61,705 bases of DNA from CS1-C013 sp964353745 (GCA_964353745.1 CAYGWD010000002.1:1-61705); one strand, 5' to 3'; positions 7,457 to 15,982 are shown, counted from the stretch's first letter. The notes: generated by a model not told the origin, from the sequence alone. Numbers and translations: made by a program.

Positions 7457-9334
7457 TCATTTCAATCTAATGGTTTCTAATAATTTCGGTGCCATTGTCT
7501 CGCATCTGAATATGTTATGACAGGTTCTTGCAAATTCTATGCACTTGCTGCTTTCTCCGTGGTCCACTATTATCCTTTCAGGAGCCTGTTTCAATCTGGA
7601 AATATAGTTTATCAGTTGTTTATGATCAGAGTGGCCTGACAGACCGTTGATGTTTGCTATCTCTAGGTTAATTGGTATGCCCATATTTCTTCCATTCTGT
7701 TCCATTGGTATTTCCTTCCAGCCTTTCTGTATTCTCCTGCCTAGGCTACCTTCAGCCTGGTAGCTTACGAAAACCAAGCTGTTGTTTTTATTCTCTGCCA
7801 GATTCTTTAACCACCAAACAGACGGTCCGCCTACGAGCATTCCGGATGTTGCAATAATAACGCAGGGTTCTTTTGCTTCCAAAACCTTTCTCCTTTCTTC
7901 CTCAGAACCTATCCTCTTGAATATCGGATTTGTAAATGGATTTTCACCTTGTTGCAGAATTAACTTTTGCAAGTCTCTGTTAAAATATTCTGGATAGGCA
8001 GTATGTATGGCGGTTGCATCCCAAACCATTCCGTCTATATATATGGGATGTTCAAAGCCAGCCCTTGATAGTATGACCATTACGTCTTGTGAACGCTCGA
8101 CAGCAAAGCTTGGAACCAATGCTATGCCACCTCTCTCAACAGTTCTCTTGCAGACATCTACCAATTGTGCTTCTGCTTCCTGTCTTTTTGGCATTATGTC
8201 TTCACTCGATCCATACGTGCTTTCTGTTATAACAGTTTCAGCTCTTTGGAAGTTGTTGCTCGTTGGCTCGAACAAGGCTGTCTTATCAAACTTATAGTCA
8301 GATGTATAGAGGACGTTGTGCATTCCATTTCCTATGTGTACATGAACAAGAGCACCGCCAAGAACGTGCCCCGAGTTCAACAGAGTCAGTCGCATGTCCG
8401 GTGTTATGTCAGAAACCTGGTCATAATCTAGGCATATCGTATGCTTAACAGCTTCTTTGATTTCTTTTGTTGAATAAGGAGGTATCGAGCCTTCTCTCTG
8501 CGCTAATTCAACATAATCCATGCATAATAAAACCATCAGATCTCTGGTTGGTGTTGTCATATAAAGAGGGCCTTCATAGCCGATCTTATACAAGTAAGGA
8601 ACCATACCTACATGATCTAAATGAGCATGAGAAACAACAACAGCGTTCAGTTTGTTGATATCGAATTCAGGGACGTTCAAGTAAGGATACTCGTTTGTTC
8701 CAGGTTTGATACCGCAATCCAACAGAACTTTGCTCTCTGGAGTTTGCAATAATAAAGCTGACCTGCCAACTTCTCTGAAACCTCCCAAAGCAGTTAATCT
8801 AACCCAATCAGTAGACTTCCAACCGCTATGAATGTGTTTGCCGACCTTGTCCAAGAACTCTTTTCTAAATCCAGACTCCTTGTGAATCAAATCCCTTAGA
8901 ACTTTAACAACATCGGAAGGAATCACAGGAGCTCTCTTAACAATGGGCAACCATAGGGTCTGTTTCTTTATTTCCTTTAGTATCTCTCCGCCCTTTCCTA
9001 TCACCAATCCTGGTTTCTCGGCTTCTATTGTCACTGTGCCGAATTCAGGCTCATAGTCTATGTCCTTCAAGCCAGCCTCTTCGGGAACAAGCTTCTTTAT
9101 TGCTTTCGAAGCATCTTCCATGTCAATGCAAATAGAAGGATCGGGTCTAAGAATTATCCTCTTCTTTAGCTTTGAGACTAACTCTTTTATCTCGGTTGCG
9201 TCTGATGTGAATAAATCCTTGTCCTTTGTGTAAAGAACTATCTCGCATCCCTCGAACCTTATGTCAGAGATGCTCACGCCAGGCAGGCTGCTCTTTACCC
9301 TTTCAAACAATTCACTAGTTTTTTCTTCAACCAT
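7457..9334 (-). CDS. aCPSF1/FttA, KH-domain beta-CASP ribonuclease
   Basis: Archaeal CPSF73 homologue that cuts nascent RNA and drives transcription termination. Residues 1-150 hold two KH-type segments (VIGKGGEILKEI at 111-122). The metallo-beta-lactamase core follows, with the metal-binding HAHLDH at 236-241, GHVLGG, TSDYKFD, and the beta-CASP insertion with TESTYG, TSGMLVGGP and the terminal LSGHSDH. At 625 residues it matches the family length and all metal ligands are visible. ATG at 9334 is preceded by GGTGA. It is first in a minus-strand run with small genes and psmB upstream. It probably handles termination at the U-rich tracts between operons here. Confidence 0.95.
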   Translation of the reverse strand: MVEEKTSELFERVKSSLPGVSISDIRFEGCEIVLYTKDKDLFTSDATEIKELVSKLKKRIILRPDPSICIDMEDASKAIKKLVPEEAGLKDIDYEPEFGTVTIEAEKPGLVIGKGGEILKEIKKQTLWLPIVKRAPVIPSDVVKVLRDLIHKESGFRKEFLDKVGKHIHSGWKSTDWVRLTALGGFREVGRSALLLQTPESKVLLDCGIKPGTNEYPYLNVPEFDINKLNAVVVSHAHLDHVGMVPYLYKIGYEGPLYMTTPTRDLMVLLCMDYVELAQREGSIPPYSTKEIKEAVKHTICLDYDQVSDITPDMRLTLLNSGHVLGGALVHVHIGNGMHNVLYTSDYKFDKTALFEPTSNNFQRAETVITESTYGSSEDIMPKRQEAEAQLVDVCKRTVERGGIALVPSFAVERSQDVMVILSRAGFEHPIYIDGMVWDATAIHTAYPEYFNRDLQKLILQQGENPFTNPIFKRIGSEEERRKVLEAKEPCVIIATSGMLVGGPSVWWLKNLAENKNNSLVFVSYQAEGSLGRRIQKGWKEIPMEQNGRNMGIPINLEIANINGLSGHSDHKQLINYISRLKQAPERIIVDHGESSKCIEFARTCHNIFRCETMAPKLLETIRLK

Positions 9335-9359
9335 TTAATTCACCATTAGTTAGAAATTT

Positions 9360-9581
9360 TCATACTCGAATCATATATTTACGTCTATTTTCACGTCCTA
9401 ATCTTCTCATTTCATCATGCCATTTGGGATGCTTCCAAGGTTCCTTTATTTCTGCTGCGTTTACAACTTTGAGTCCTTTAATATATTCTTTATCTTCTGG
9501 AGGCAATTCTTCGCGGTGTTCTTTCATTTCTTCTGCTAATTTCTCTATTTCTTTTTCAGTTTTGCTTTCATAATCAACCAT
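9360..9581 (-). CDS. Small charged hypothetical protein, 73 aa
   Basis: A hydrophilic, helix-prone protein: the N-terminal half is almost entirely Lys and Glu (TEKEIEKLAEEMKEHREELP), the C-terminal half is basic with Trp residues (PWKHPKWHDEMRRLGRENRRK). I do not recognise it. The ATG at 9581 is preferred over an in-frame TTG nine bases upstream. It sits 25 bases before aCPSF1 on the same strand. The basic tail could bind RNA or ribosomes, but that is a guess from composition. Confidence 0.55.
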   Translation of the reverse strand: MVDYESKTEKEIEKLAEEMKEHREELPPEDKEYIKGLKVVNAAEIKEPWKHPKWHDEMRRLGRENRRKYMIRV

Positions 9582-9611
9582 AAAAATCAAAATTAAATTT
9601 TGTTTACAGAA

Positions 9612-9773
9612 CTATTTTCTTGGAATTTTCCTCTCGTACCAAACTTTACAGCAATCTAGTTCATCCATGTCTTCAGTATGCAGTATTTCTCCTCTTTGTA
9701 CAGGTCCTGCTTTTTCGAATTTCTTTCCGATCCTTTCGCGAAATGTTTCACGATGTGAATAATTACTTTCCAT
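9612..9773 (-). CDS. Small hypothetical protein with CC motif, 53 aa
   Basis: A 53-codon frame starting ATG at 9773. The protein is hydrophilic, with a basic segment SHRETFRERIGKKFEKAG, an acidic centre EDMDELDCC and a short basic tail. The adjacent Cys pair is the only notable feature. It lies in the same direction as its neighbours, filling the space between psmB and the 73-residue gene. Unrecognised; coding status is supported only by the complete frame and ordered neighbours. Confidence 0.4.
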   Translation of the reverse strand: MESNYSHRETFRERIGKKFEKAGPVQRGEILHTEDMDELDCCKVWYERKIPRK

Positions 9774-9801
9774 AGATATATCATCTAAAGCTAATAAAAG
9801 A

Positions 9802-10413
9802 TTACATATACTTTTTCAATTCCTGCGATGTCAAGTCTCTATAACCGTTTTTATCAATGACTGCAATCTGTATTTCCTTTCCTCCGGATCCAATGTCCCT
9901 CTCGATCGCAGTCCTAATCGCTTTGATGATCAAGGCAATGGCTTCTTCGACTGTCATGCTTTCTTTGAATTCAGATTCCAAGACGCCGTAAGCAAAAGGA
10001 GAACCAGAACCAGTTGAATAAAACTTGTCCTTTACGTCAAATCCTCCCAAAGGATCGAATGAATATAAAACAGGTTGCTTGTCATAACCCGCCAGTATGA
10101 ATTGGTTCATGAAAGGATAATACTTTGAGCCTTGCAGTATGTTTGACAACAAGGTGGCAGCGCCCCTGATTGTTATGGGGCTTCTTTCTATTTTGTATAA
10201 TTTTAACTGAGCCTTCAAGATTCTGACTATTGCTAAAGCATCGCCAACCGAGCCCGCTATTGTCAGTCCTATGTGATCGTCTATCTGAAATATCTTCTGA
10301 GCTACTTTTGAGTCTACCATATATCCCATAGTGGATTTTTGTTCTGCGCCTATGACAACAGCGTCCTTTACGATTATACCAATGGTTGTTGTTCCTTTTT
10401 TTACATCCATCAT
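9802..10413 (-). CDS. psmB: 20S proteasome beta subunit
   Basis: Catalytic beta subunit of the archaeal 20S proteasome. A short propeptide MMDVKKG precedes the catalytic Thr (GTTTIGI, Thr8 of the precursor). Counting from it, Glu17 and Lys33 of the active site are both in place (GAEQKS; SKVAQK), and the SPFAYGVLE and GGKEIQIAVI strands close the fold. Length 203 is normal. GGTGA lies just before the ATG. It forms a functional pair with psmA at 35.7 kb. No regulatory ATPase gene (PAN) is seen in the window. Confidence 0.96.
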   Translation of the reverse strand: MMDVKKGTTTIGIIVKDAVVIGAEQKSTMGYMVDSKVAQKIFQIDDHIGLTIAGSVGDALAIVRILKAQLKLYKIERSPITIRGAATLLSNILQGSKYYPFMNQFILAGYDKQPVLYSFDPLGGFDVKDKFYSTGSGSPFAYGVLESEFKESMTVEEAIALIIKAIRTAIERDIGSGGKEIQIAVIDKNGYRDLTSQELKKYM

Positions 10414-10470
10414 TTCACCAGAAACTTCACAATTATCATAATTAATAATGAATATTTATAAAGGTTATGG

Positions 10471-11904
10471 TTAATAGCTCTTGGCAAAATTAGCAACGAC
10501 CTTAGCCTTTTTACCGCAAACTATGCAATCACAGAATACTTTCTCTTGTTCGAATGGTAAGTTTATTATCTTTGCTCCAGTGTCATCCTTTACCTTGTCC
10601 TCGCACTTCCTTTCTCCGCACCAGCATGATTGAATTATTCCGCCTTTTTTCAGGGCTGTTTTGAATTCATTGTAAGTCTTCACCTTGTGAGTGTTGCTCT
10701 TTAAAAAATCTAATGCCTTGTTGAACATGTTTTTGTGTATGTCATCAATCATTTCTTTTAGCTTCGATACGACGCTATCCACCTTTACTATATCCTTTTT
10801 GTTCGTATCCCTTCTGACCAAAACAACTTGTTTGTTCTTTACATCCTTTGGTCCTATCTCTAATCTTATTGGCACGCCTTTCAACTCCCATTCATTATAC
10901 TTGAATCCTGGGGAGAACTCTTCCCTGTCATCCAGTTTTGTTCTTAAATCAGCTTTTATCTTTTTTTCAATTTCTTTTGCCTCTTTTAAAATTTCTTCTC
11001 TTGTCTTCGAATCGTAAATAGGAACTATCACTACTTGAATAGGAGCAACTTTTGGAGGCAGGACCAAACCTTTATCGTCTCCATGTATTGCAATCATCAC
11101 ACCAATCTCTCTTGTTGTCATTCCAAATGTGTTTTGCCAGGCATATTGCTTCTTCTTTTCCTTGTCCAAGAAAGTTATATCAAATGCTTTTGCAAAGTTC
11201 TGACCATCATGATGAAAGTCAGGTCCTTGTATGGCTACTCCGTCAGGCATCAGATGTTCTATGCTTGACGTGAAGACAGCGCCTGCAAATTTTTCTTTAT
11301 CAGTCTTTCTTCCAGTAATTCCTGGCAAAGCCAACAAATCTTCTGTAGTTTTACTGTAAATTCCTAAAATTTCATCCCCTTCTGCTATTGCTTCTTTTTC
11401 ATTTGCAAAAACAGTATGACCTTCTTGCCATAAGAATTCTCTGGTTCTCAAAAATGGAATAGCATGCTTGAACTCCCATCTAACGACATTGTTCCATTGA
11501 TTGTATCTCATAGGCAAGTCTCTCCAAGATCTTATCCATTTTGAATAACTAGGATACATTATTGTCTCGGATGTTGGTCTTATAGCCAGTCTTTCATCCA
11601 GTTTGCTGTTACCAGTTTGAGTAACCCATGCAACCTCTGGAGAAAAACCCTCGACGTGCTCCTTTTCCTTGTTCAAGAGCTTTTCAGGAATGAATAATGG
11701 AAAGTAAACGTTCTGAATGCCAGCCTTTTTGAACTGGTCGTCTGTGAACCTCTGTATCTGTTCCCACATAAAGTAAGCGTCAGGTCTCAGGATTATGCAG
11801 CCTGAAACAGCGCTGTAATCGGCTAAACCAGATTTTAAAATAACCTCTATATACCACTTATCAAAATCATCCTTCTTGACAGACAAACCAAGTTCTTCGG
11901 ACAT
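10471..11904 (-). CDS. proS: Prolyl-tRNA synthetase, archaeal/eukaryotic type
   Basis: Class II synthetase charging tRNA-Pro. Motif 1 region SAVSGCIILRPDAYFMWEQI, the proline-binding RPTSETIMYPSYSKWIRSWRDLP, motif 2 with FLRTREFLWQEGHTVF, and motif 3 region with GMTTREIGVMIAIHGDDKGL are all readable, followed by the anticodon-binding domain and a C-terminal zinc-binding domain with CWCGERKCE and CDCIVCGKK. The zinc domain and absence of the bacterial editing insertion place it in the ProS3 group. ATG at 11904 is chosen; an in-frame GTG lies nine bases before it. Confidence 0.95.
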   Translation of the reverse strand: MSEELGLSVKKDDFDKWYIEVILKSGLADYSAVSGCIILRPDAYFMWEQIQRFTDDQFKKAGIQNVYFPLFIPEKLLNKEKEHVEGFSPEVAWVTQTGNSKLDERLAIRPTSETIMYPSYSKWIRSWRDLPMRYNQWNNVVRWEFKHAIPFLRTREFLWQEGHTVFANEKEAIAEGDEILGIYSKTTEDLLALPGITGRKTDKEKFAGAVFTSSIEHLMPDGVAIQGPDFHHDGQNFAKAFDITFLDKEKKKQYAWQNTFGMTTREIGVMIAIHGDDKGLVLPPKVAPIQVVIVPIYDSKTREEILKEAKEIEKKIKADLRTKLDDREEFSPGFKYNEWELKGVPIRLEIGPKDVKNKQVVLVRRDTNKKDIVKVDSVVSKLKEMIDDIHKNMFNKALDFLKSNTHKVKTYNEFKTALKKGGIIQSCWCGERKCEDKVKDDTGAKIINLPFEQEKVFCDCIVCGKKAKVVANFAKSY

Positions 11905-11953
11905 TTGATTCACTTTTAATTTTGTTTATTCACATTTAAATTTGTTCTTAATT

Positions 11954-12712
11954 TTATTCCTTTGCTATGTTCCAAAGGAAATTAAATATTTCTTTCATGG
12001 TATTCGCAACATCTATATCTTTAATGTGCAGAAAATAAGGATAGTTAGTATATTTCATTATAAAGCTTGAATTTCCAGCGACTGTTATGCAACTTAAAGG
12101 AATTGATTTGAGATACCGTACTTCGCTTAATGAAGTCTTTTTTAAATCATTATAATACTTTGAACCCTTCTCGCAGAAAAGGAACCTCGCTTTAATTTTA
12201 TGTTTGACCCTAAAATTTTTGTGCCACTTTAACCATAACCTGTTAAAAGACTCATTCTTGTACGAAGTTACTCCCATCGCAAGCCATTCTTTTATTTCCC
12301 CTCTTTTTACCTCATATTCAATTTCTTTAAGCATTGCCTTTAACCCGTCTGAGTTTTTGTATGTGTTTGCAAAAAGCACTTTATCTTTCGTGATTTGTTT
12401 TAAAAATGGGATTATTCTGTTTGCATCTTTATTCAGATTTTCGATTCTTTTTCTTTCATCTTCTATCAGGTCAAAAAGTTTTTCTGGATTTGATGCATAG
12501 AACTTCTTTTTGTTTTCTACAACAGCGTAAGATGCCAGACCCTTTTTGATTAGTTTTTCAAGAATTTCATAAACTATCGAGGATGACACGCCAGAATTTT
12601 TTATTATCTCGGATTTTGCGGAGCTTCCTTTGAGAAGTGCTAGATAAACCTTTGCTTCGCCTTCTGTCAGTCCAAACTTTAGAAGATTAGAAAAGACCTT
12701 TTCAGTTCTCAT
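11954..12712 (-). CDS. TrmB-family transcription regulator
   Basis: Residues 1-75 form the TrmB winged helix: LLKFGLTEGEAKVYLALLKGSSAKSEII, recognition helix SSSIVYEILEKLIKKGL, wing YAVVENKKKFYASNP. A coiled segment (DLIEDERKRIENLNKDANRI) leads into a phospholipase-D-like C-terminal effector domain (LFANTYKNSDGLKAML...), usual for the family, whose members sense sugars or other ligands. It is divergent from the radical SAM gene at 12803 across 90 bases, so it may regulate that gene or itself; proS downstream is probably separate. Confidence 0.85.
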   Translation of the reverse strand: MRTEKVFSNLLKFGLTEGEAKVYLALLKGSSAKSEIIKNSGVSSSIVYEILEKLIKKGLASYAVVENKKKFYASNPEKLFDLIEDERKRIENLNKDANRIIPFLKQITKDKVLFANTYKNSDGLKAMLKEIEYEVKRGEIKEWLAMGVTSYKNESFNRLWLKWHKNFRVKHKIKARFLFCEKGSKYYNDLKKTSLSEVRYLKSIPLSCITVAGNSSFIMKYTNYPYFLHIKDIDVANTMKEIFNFLWNIAKE

Positions 12713-12802
12713 ACTTTTAGATTGATTTTAATAGATTTATTCATTTGGTTCACTAGCGGTGGTGAGCTAACAAATTAATCGCGTCGTAAATCATGATTTT
12801 AT

Positions 12803-13780
12803 ATGAGTGATTCAGCCTGTCTGTTCTCCCAGACTTCTTCTGTTAGGGTCGTGTGGGGAGTTTATGGAAAATGCAGTTTGGACTGCAGGCATTGCTCCGT
12901 GTCAAAGGAGGATTACAAGAATCCGGAAATAGACAAATACGAGCCTGTGATAAAGGATATGAAAACTTCAGGCGTAGATACTATTTACATGTCTGGTGGA
13001 GAACCTCTACTTTGGAAGCACAGTTTAGATTTTGTGAAGTTTGTTAAGGAAAATAGGATTGCTGCGACAATGGGAACCAATGGTACTGAATTAAACAAAG
13101 GGGTTGTTGAAAAACTTTCAGATTTGGGAATAGACAAGGTCTTTCTCAGTTTGGACTCTCACAAAGAAGATGTTCACAACTACCTTAGGGGAGAAAATGT
13201 TTTTAGAAAAGCTGTGAAAGGCATGGAACTGTTAGATGAACACGATGTTTACACAAGAGTGGATTCTGTTCTATGGAGAGAAAATTATAATAATTTAGAT
13301 GATTTTGTAGAATTCTGCAAAGATAAAGGTGCAGAAGAAATAGCTTTTGCTTGGCCTGTCAGGCTTGGAAATGCAATAAAAAACCCTGACATACTGATTC
13401 CTGAAGAAAAATATTTTGAAGTCGGGCAAAATTTGAAATCCCTAAAAGAAAAGCATTCGAATGAAATAAAGATTTCTTATCACAGGTTTGAAAAATTTGA
13501 TTCGGATTGCAAGGGTTGTAACGGAGGAAGAAGAATATTCTATCTTGACTGGAAAGGCCGTCTTAGCCCTTGCTTTTGGATTTCTAACATAGATTCAGAA
13601 TTCTTTACAAAGGAGAGCGTATTCGATAAGGATTTTTCTAGGCTGAAAGAAGATGAAACAATTGAAAAATTCATAAAAATGGAAGAAAAGAGAAAAGAAG
13701 GTTTTGGTCCAGGCTGTCCGGCAATATGCAACATATGTAATAAAAAAACTTGTTCTAAAGACCCTTTATTTGAACGCTGA
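12803..13780 (+). CDS. Radical SAM protein with Cys-rich C-terminus
   Basis: The Cx3Cx2C cluster motif is CSLDCRHC at residues about 24-31, followed by the SAM-binding MSGGEPLL and TNGT loops of a radical SAM TIM barrel. The C-terminal 90 residues have a SPASM-like Cys set (CKGCNGG, CFW, CPAICNICNKKTC) that could hold auxiliary Fe-S clusters. Such proteins modify peptides or cofactors (heme d1/PqqE-like group); the substrate cannot be told. The gene is divergent from a TrmB regulator and convergent, two bases apart, with the half-size lyase. Confidence 0.85.
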   Translation: MSDSACLFSQTSSVRVVWGVYGKCSLDCRHCSVSKEDYKNPEIDKYEPVIKDMKTSGVDTIYMSGGEPLLWKHSLDFVKFVKENRIAATMGTNGTELNKGVVEKLSDLGIDKVFLSLDSHKEDVHNYLRGENVFRKAVKGMELLDEHDVYTRVDSVLWRENYNNLDDFVEFCKDKGAEEIAFAWPVRLGNAIKNPDILIPEEKYFEVGQNLKSLKEKHSNEIKISYHRFEKFDSDCKGCNGGRRIFYLDWKGRLSPCFWISNIDSEFFTKESVFDKDFSRLKEDETIEKFIKMEEKRKEGFGPGCPAICNICNKKTCSKDPLFER

Positions 13781-13781
13781 T

Positions 13782-14501
13782 TTAAACATTTATCTTTAGG
13801 TTTTTTAACGCATTCTCTAATGATTTTGTAGCATAACTTAAACCGCACTGAAGCTCAAAAGTAAAATAAGGAAAGTCTTCATTTGTGGAATCTCCCTGGT
13901 GCTCTGTTACCTGACTCATTACTGCAGAAACAATTCTCGGCATATACGCTTTCCATAAACTAATTATTTGTTCGTATTCTGCAGGATTTTCCTTGTGAAC
14001 CATAGTGGAAGAACCTACTCGTGGGGTTCCCCAAAATTCTTTATGACTAAACTCTTCTATTTCGCTTCTAAATTGATGTCTTACATCATTGGCAATGTTT
14101 GCTTCAACGGAAAGAGCCGAAGTCGAAAAATAAGAAAGGTCTGAAATTCTTTCATTTCTTTGTGCTTCCTCTAAGGCATCTAAAGCTAAAGGAAGTTTTC
14201 TAATGCATTCGATTCTATCTGATAGTCTGCTTGCATAGCCTGCAAAAACTTTTCCAACAGTTGTTTTCCCGACATGCTTTCCATCTACGCGTTTTGGAAT
14301 TTTTTTATCGCTGTTCTCTTTAGCTATGGTTGAGACTTTAGTTTCAAGCGAATCAAGCCTAGGAACAACTAATTCTGGAACAACTCTATTTAATTTGACT
14401 AGAACATCTGAATTCCCAAGTTCTATAATTTTTTTATGAAGTTCCTCGTCACCCGGAACATATCTATAGTCAATCGGACTAACAAAACTAAACCTGTCCA
14501 T
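13782..14501 (-). CDS. Half-size adenylosuccinate-lyase-like protein
   Basis: The 239-residue protein carries the superfamily signature GSSTMVHKENP (family GSSxMPxKxNP), the start SPIDYRY (SPLDGRY in PurB) and a segment GKHVGKTTVGKVFAGYASRL matching the family's THGQPxxPTTxGK region. Real adenylosuccinate lyases have about 450 residues; here most of domain 1, including the helices with the TSEDIN-type motif, and the whole C-terminal domain are missing. The frame is intact and has a clean ATG, so it may be a stable derived protein rather than a fresh pseudogene. The tetrameric active site of the family could not form in the normal way, so lyase activity is doubtful. Confidence 0.65.
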   Translation of the reverse strand: MDRFSFVSPIDYRYVPGDEELHKKIIELGNSDVLVKLNRVVPELVVPRLDSLETKVSTIAKENSDKKIPKRVDGKHVGKTTVGKVFAGYASRLSDRIECIRKLPLALDALEEAQRNERISDLSYFSTSALSVEANIANDVRHQFRSEIEEFSHKEFWGTPRVGSSTMVHKENPAEYEQIISLWKAYMPRIVSAVMSQVTEHQGDSTNEDFPYFTFELQCGLSYATKSLENALKNLKINV

Positions 14502-14608
14502 AACAATAAGAAACAGTTAAAATATTAAAAATTATGGTTTCAATATTTTTCTTATCCTTTCTAAACCTTTATTAATTTTTCTATGTATTAATTAGTATCT
14601 GTGATTTA

Positions 14609-14626
14609 ATGCTGATAGGCATTTAA
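14609..14626 (+). pseudogene. Stranded start of mre11, left of the integrated element
   Basis: ATG CTG ATA GGC ATT encodes MLIGI and then hits TAA. MLIGIF is exactly the N-terminus of Mre11, which now begins at 21297 with TTG TTA ATA GGC ATA. The fragment keeps upstream AT-rich promoter-like sequence. It is read as the original mre11 start codon, separated from its gene by insertion of the element at the shared ATAGGCAT. Confidence 0.85.
14615..14622. repeat. attL core, ATAGGCAT
   Basis: Eight-base core shared with 21303-21310. With flanks, left TGCTGATAGGCATTT and right TGTTAATAGGCATAT differ at only a few positions. It coincides with codons 3-5 of mre11. Confidence 0.75.
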
Positions 14627-14666
14627 CATCCTATCAATTAGAGAAACCAACAAAACGAATACACTC

Positions 14667-14685
14667 TGTTTCATTATTATTAATG
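14667..14685 (+). promoter_or_regulatory. Element promoter/operator motif, site 1
   Basis: TGTTTCATTATTATTAATG begins 39 bases before the ATG of the AbrB-like gene at 14706. Close variants lie at 18156-18171 and, inverted, 21264-21279, the latter also exactly 39 bases before its start codon. Confidence 0.5.
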
Positions 14686-14705
14686 TGTTCAATAATAAAA
14701 AGATT

Positions 14706-14846
14706 ATGGTTAAACTTCAGCAGACAAAAGACGGTCAGTTTTTTATAACATTTCCTAAGGCTTTGGTTCAAGCTAAGAAGTGGAACAAAGGCCAGGTTCT
14801 TAAGATATCTTTTAATGAAAGAGGTCATCTAGAGATAGAAGATTAA
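14706..14846 (+). CDS. AbrB/SpoVT-like DNA-binding protein, 46 aa
   Basis: A 46-residue protein reading MVKLQQTKDGQFFITFPKAL then QAKKWNKGQVLKI: the swapped-hairpin AbrB pattern (strand, FxITIPKxL, helix, W..G..L.v). Such proteins dimerise to bind AT-rich operators and often control maintenance genes of archaeal plasmids and viruses. It is the first gene of the element, convergent with the gene that follows (4-base overlap of ends), and shares its promoter motif with the integrase. ATG at 14706. Confidence 0.7.
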   Translation: MVKLQQTKDGQFFITFPKALVQAKKWNKGQVLKISFNERGHLEIED

Positions 14847-15331
14847 GGCTTCTTTTCCTTTAGAGCTATAGAAAAATTAGGATTCAATATCCACAGCCAT
14901 TTACCTTTCTTTAATGGATCATATCTTCTAGCTACTATACCTAGATTCTCCAAACTAAAGAGCATATTGTCTAAAGTATGATAGGAAGGAATTTTAAATC
15001 CTCTCTGCTTCAACAGTTTCTCACCAGATTTAGAGAGGTTTGGCATGAATATTATAAATGGTGGTTCTTTTTGTTTTTGTAAAGAATTTTTTGCATCTTC
15101 TTTTGGAACTGAAAGTTTTATTTTATACCTGTCAGTTAATTTAAAGATATATTTTACTCTTAATAGTTGTGTTGTTGCTGGGCTTTCCTTCAGAACATCA
15201 ATTATATCTTTTTCTACGTCTGTTAGAATGCTATCAAGAACATCAATATTATCAAGAAGTTTTTTAGATAGAGGAGTAGCTGAAATAGAAGCTGTTTCAG
15301 GTTTTTCTTGTTTATAGCCTTCAAATACCAT
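14843..15331 (-). CDS. Putative winged-helix regulator, 162 aa
   Basis: Not recognised as a named family. The middle carries a helix set LTDVEKDIIDVLKESPATTQLLRVKYIF and the C-terminal half another (HTLDNMLFSLENLGIVARRYDPLKKGKWLWIL) that ends as a recognition helix plus wing, so a winged-helix DNA-binding role is plausible. ATG at 15331 is preferred because AGGTG stands just before it (complement of 15337-15341). It is divergent from the RHH gene at 15438 across about 100 bases that carry repeated TTGCAGGT-type sites, which suggests mutual or self regulation. Confidence 0.55.
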   Translation of the reverse strand: MVFEGYKQEKPETASISATPLSKKLLDNIDVLDSILTDVEKDIIDVLKESPATTQLLRVKYIFKLTDRYKIKLSVPKEDAKNSLQKQKEPPFIIFMPNLSKSGEKLLKQRGFKIPSYHTLDNMLFSLENLGIVARRYDPLKKGKWLWILNPNFSIALKEKKP

Positions 15332-15337
15332 TTTAAC

Positions 15338-15430
15338 ACCTTGCAACAATTTTCAACAACATATATTCTTTAGTATAGTATGTATTTAAATATGTTAGCC
15401 TCTTCTATTATATTGCAGGTTGTTGCAGGT
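15338..15430. promoter_or_regulatory. Divergent promoter region with TTGCAGGT-type repeats
   Basis: ACCTTGCAACAA (15338-15349) and the tandem TTGCAGGT-TG-TTGCAGGT (15413-15430) form near-perfect inverted copies at the two ends of the intergenic region, each overlapping a ribosome site. Between them lies a TATA-like GTATTTAAATATG (about 15382-15394). This looks like a shared control region for the winged-helix and RHH genes. Confidence 0.5.
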
Positions 15431-15437
15431 AGCTATC

Positions 15438-15581
15438 ATGAAAAAACCAATAACAATAAGACTAAAGGAAGAAACTTTGGAGAGATTGCATAAAGTTAAA
15501 GAAGATACAGGAATTTCAATCCAAACTCTTTTAGAAAAATCTTTTGAGAGGTCTGAATTTTATGTTGAACAAAAAAATTGA
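15438..15581 (+). CDS. Ribbon-helix-helix protein, 47 aa
   Basis: The sequence starts MKKPITIRLKEETLERLHKV, a classical RHH/CopG strand (alternating hydrophobics ITIRL) followed by two helices separated by a turn (EDTGISIQTLLEKSFE). These small dimers bind operators in the major groove with the strand. AGGT precedes the ATG at 15438. The next small frame overlaps its end by 20 bases. It heads the rightward operon of the element. Confidence 0.7.
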   Translation: MKKPITIRLKEETLERLHKVKEDTGISIQTLLEKSFERSEFYVEQKN

Positions 15582-15687
15582 TAATCAAACTTTAGAATGG
15601 AGAGAGATCTGGTCGAAAATCACAGATGAAAAACCTTCTGAAGTATTAAAAATGTTAAGGGAGGCCACAAAACCAAAGGCCTCATAA
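15562..15687 (+). CDS. Minigene, 41 aa
   Basis: A 41-codon frame overlapping the end of the RHH gene. The protein is hydrophilic and helix-prone (NQTLEWREIWSKITDEKPSEVLKMLREAT), without known motif. Overlap and direction suggest translational coupling in the early operon of the element. Coding status is plausible, not certain. Confidence 0.4.
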   Translation: MLNKKIDNQTLEWREIWSKITDEKPSEVLKMLREATKPKAS

Positions 15688-15709
15688 TTTCGAGATTGGG
15701 AGAATCTCT

Positions 15710-15982
15710 ATGAATAATGTAGTTGAGCAAACTAATATTAATGAAAAGAGAAAGTTTGATTTTTCTGAGATTGTCTATCAAAGGATAGCTAGTTATTTTA
15801 ATAATCAATTCTTAATCCAGCAACCGATAGAACATCGAACTCTAAGAAAGTATGTCTGTCGAGTTTTTAGGATAAGAAAGAAAGATTGTCAATTTCTATT
15901 TCGTGAGATGGATTCAAGAGGCCTATTGCATCTCAATTCAAGAGGCATTACGATTCTAAAAAAACAGGAGGCGATTGTGTGA
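15710..15982 (+). CDS. Putative small DNA-binding protein, 90 aa
   Basis: Unrecognised basic protein of 90 residues. The C-terminal two thirds (IEHRTLRKYVCRVFRIRKKDCQ, FREMDSRGLLHLNSRGITIL) has the spacing of a winged helix: helix, recognition-type helix with Arg and Lys, then a short wing with LLHLNSRGI. ATG at 15710. Its stop is overlapped by the following GTG-started minigene. Confidence 0.5.
   Translation: MNNVVEQTNINEKRKFDFSEIVYQRIASYFNNQFLIQQPIEHRTLRKYVCRVFRIRKKDCQFLFREMDSRGLLHLNSRGITILKKQEAIV

Noticed and set aside
8007..8431. Several plus-strand frames of 60-96 codons inside aCPSF1, and similar ones inside rad50, mre11, metG and the exosome genes
   Set aside because: All lie antisense or out of frame within highly conserved genes and show typical shadow composition. 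None has a promoter, ribosome site or motif.
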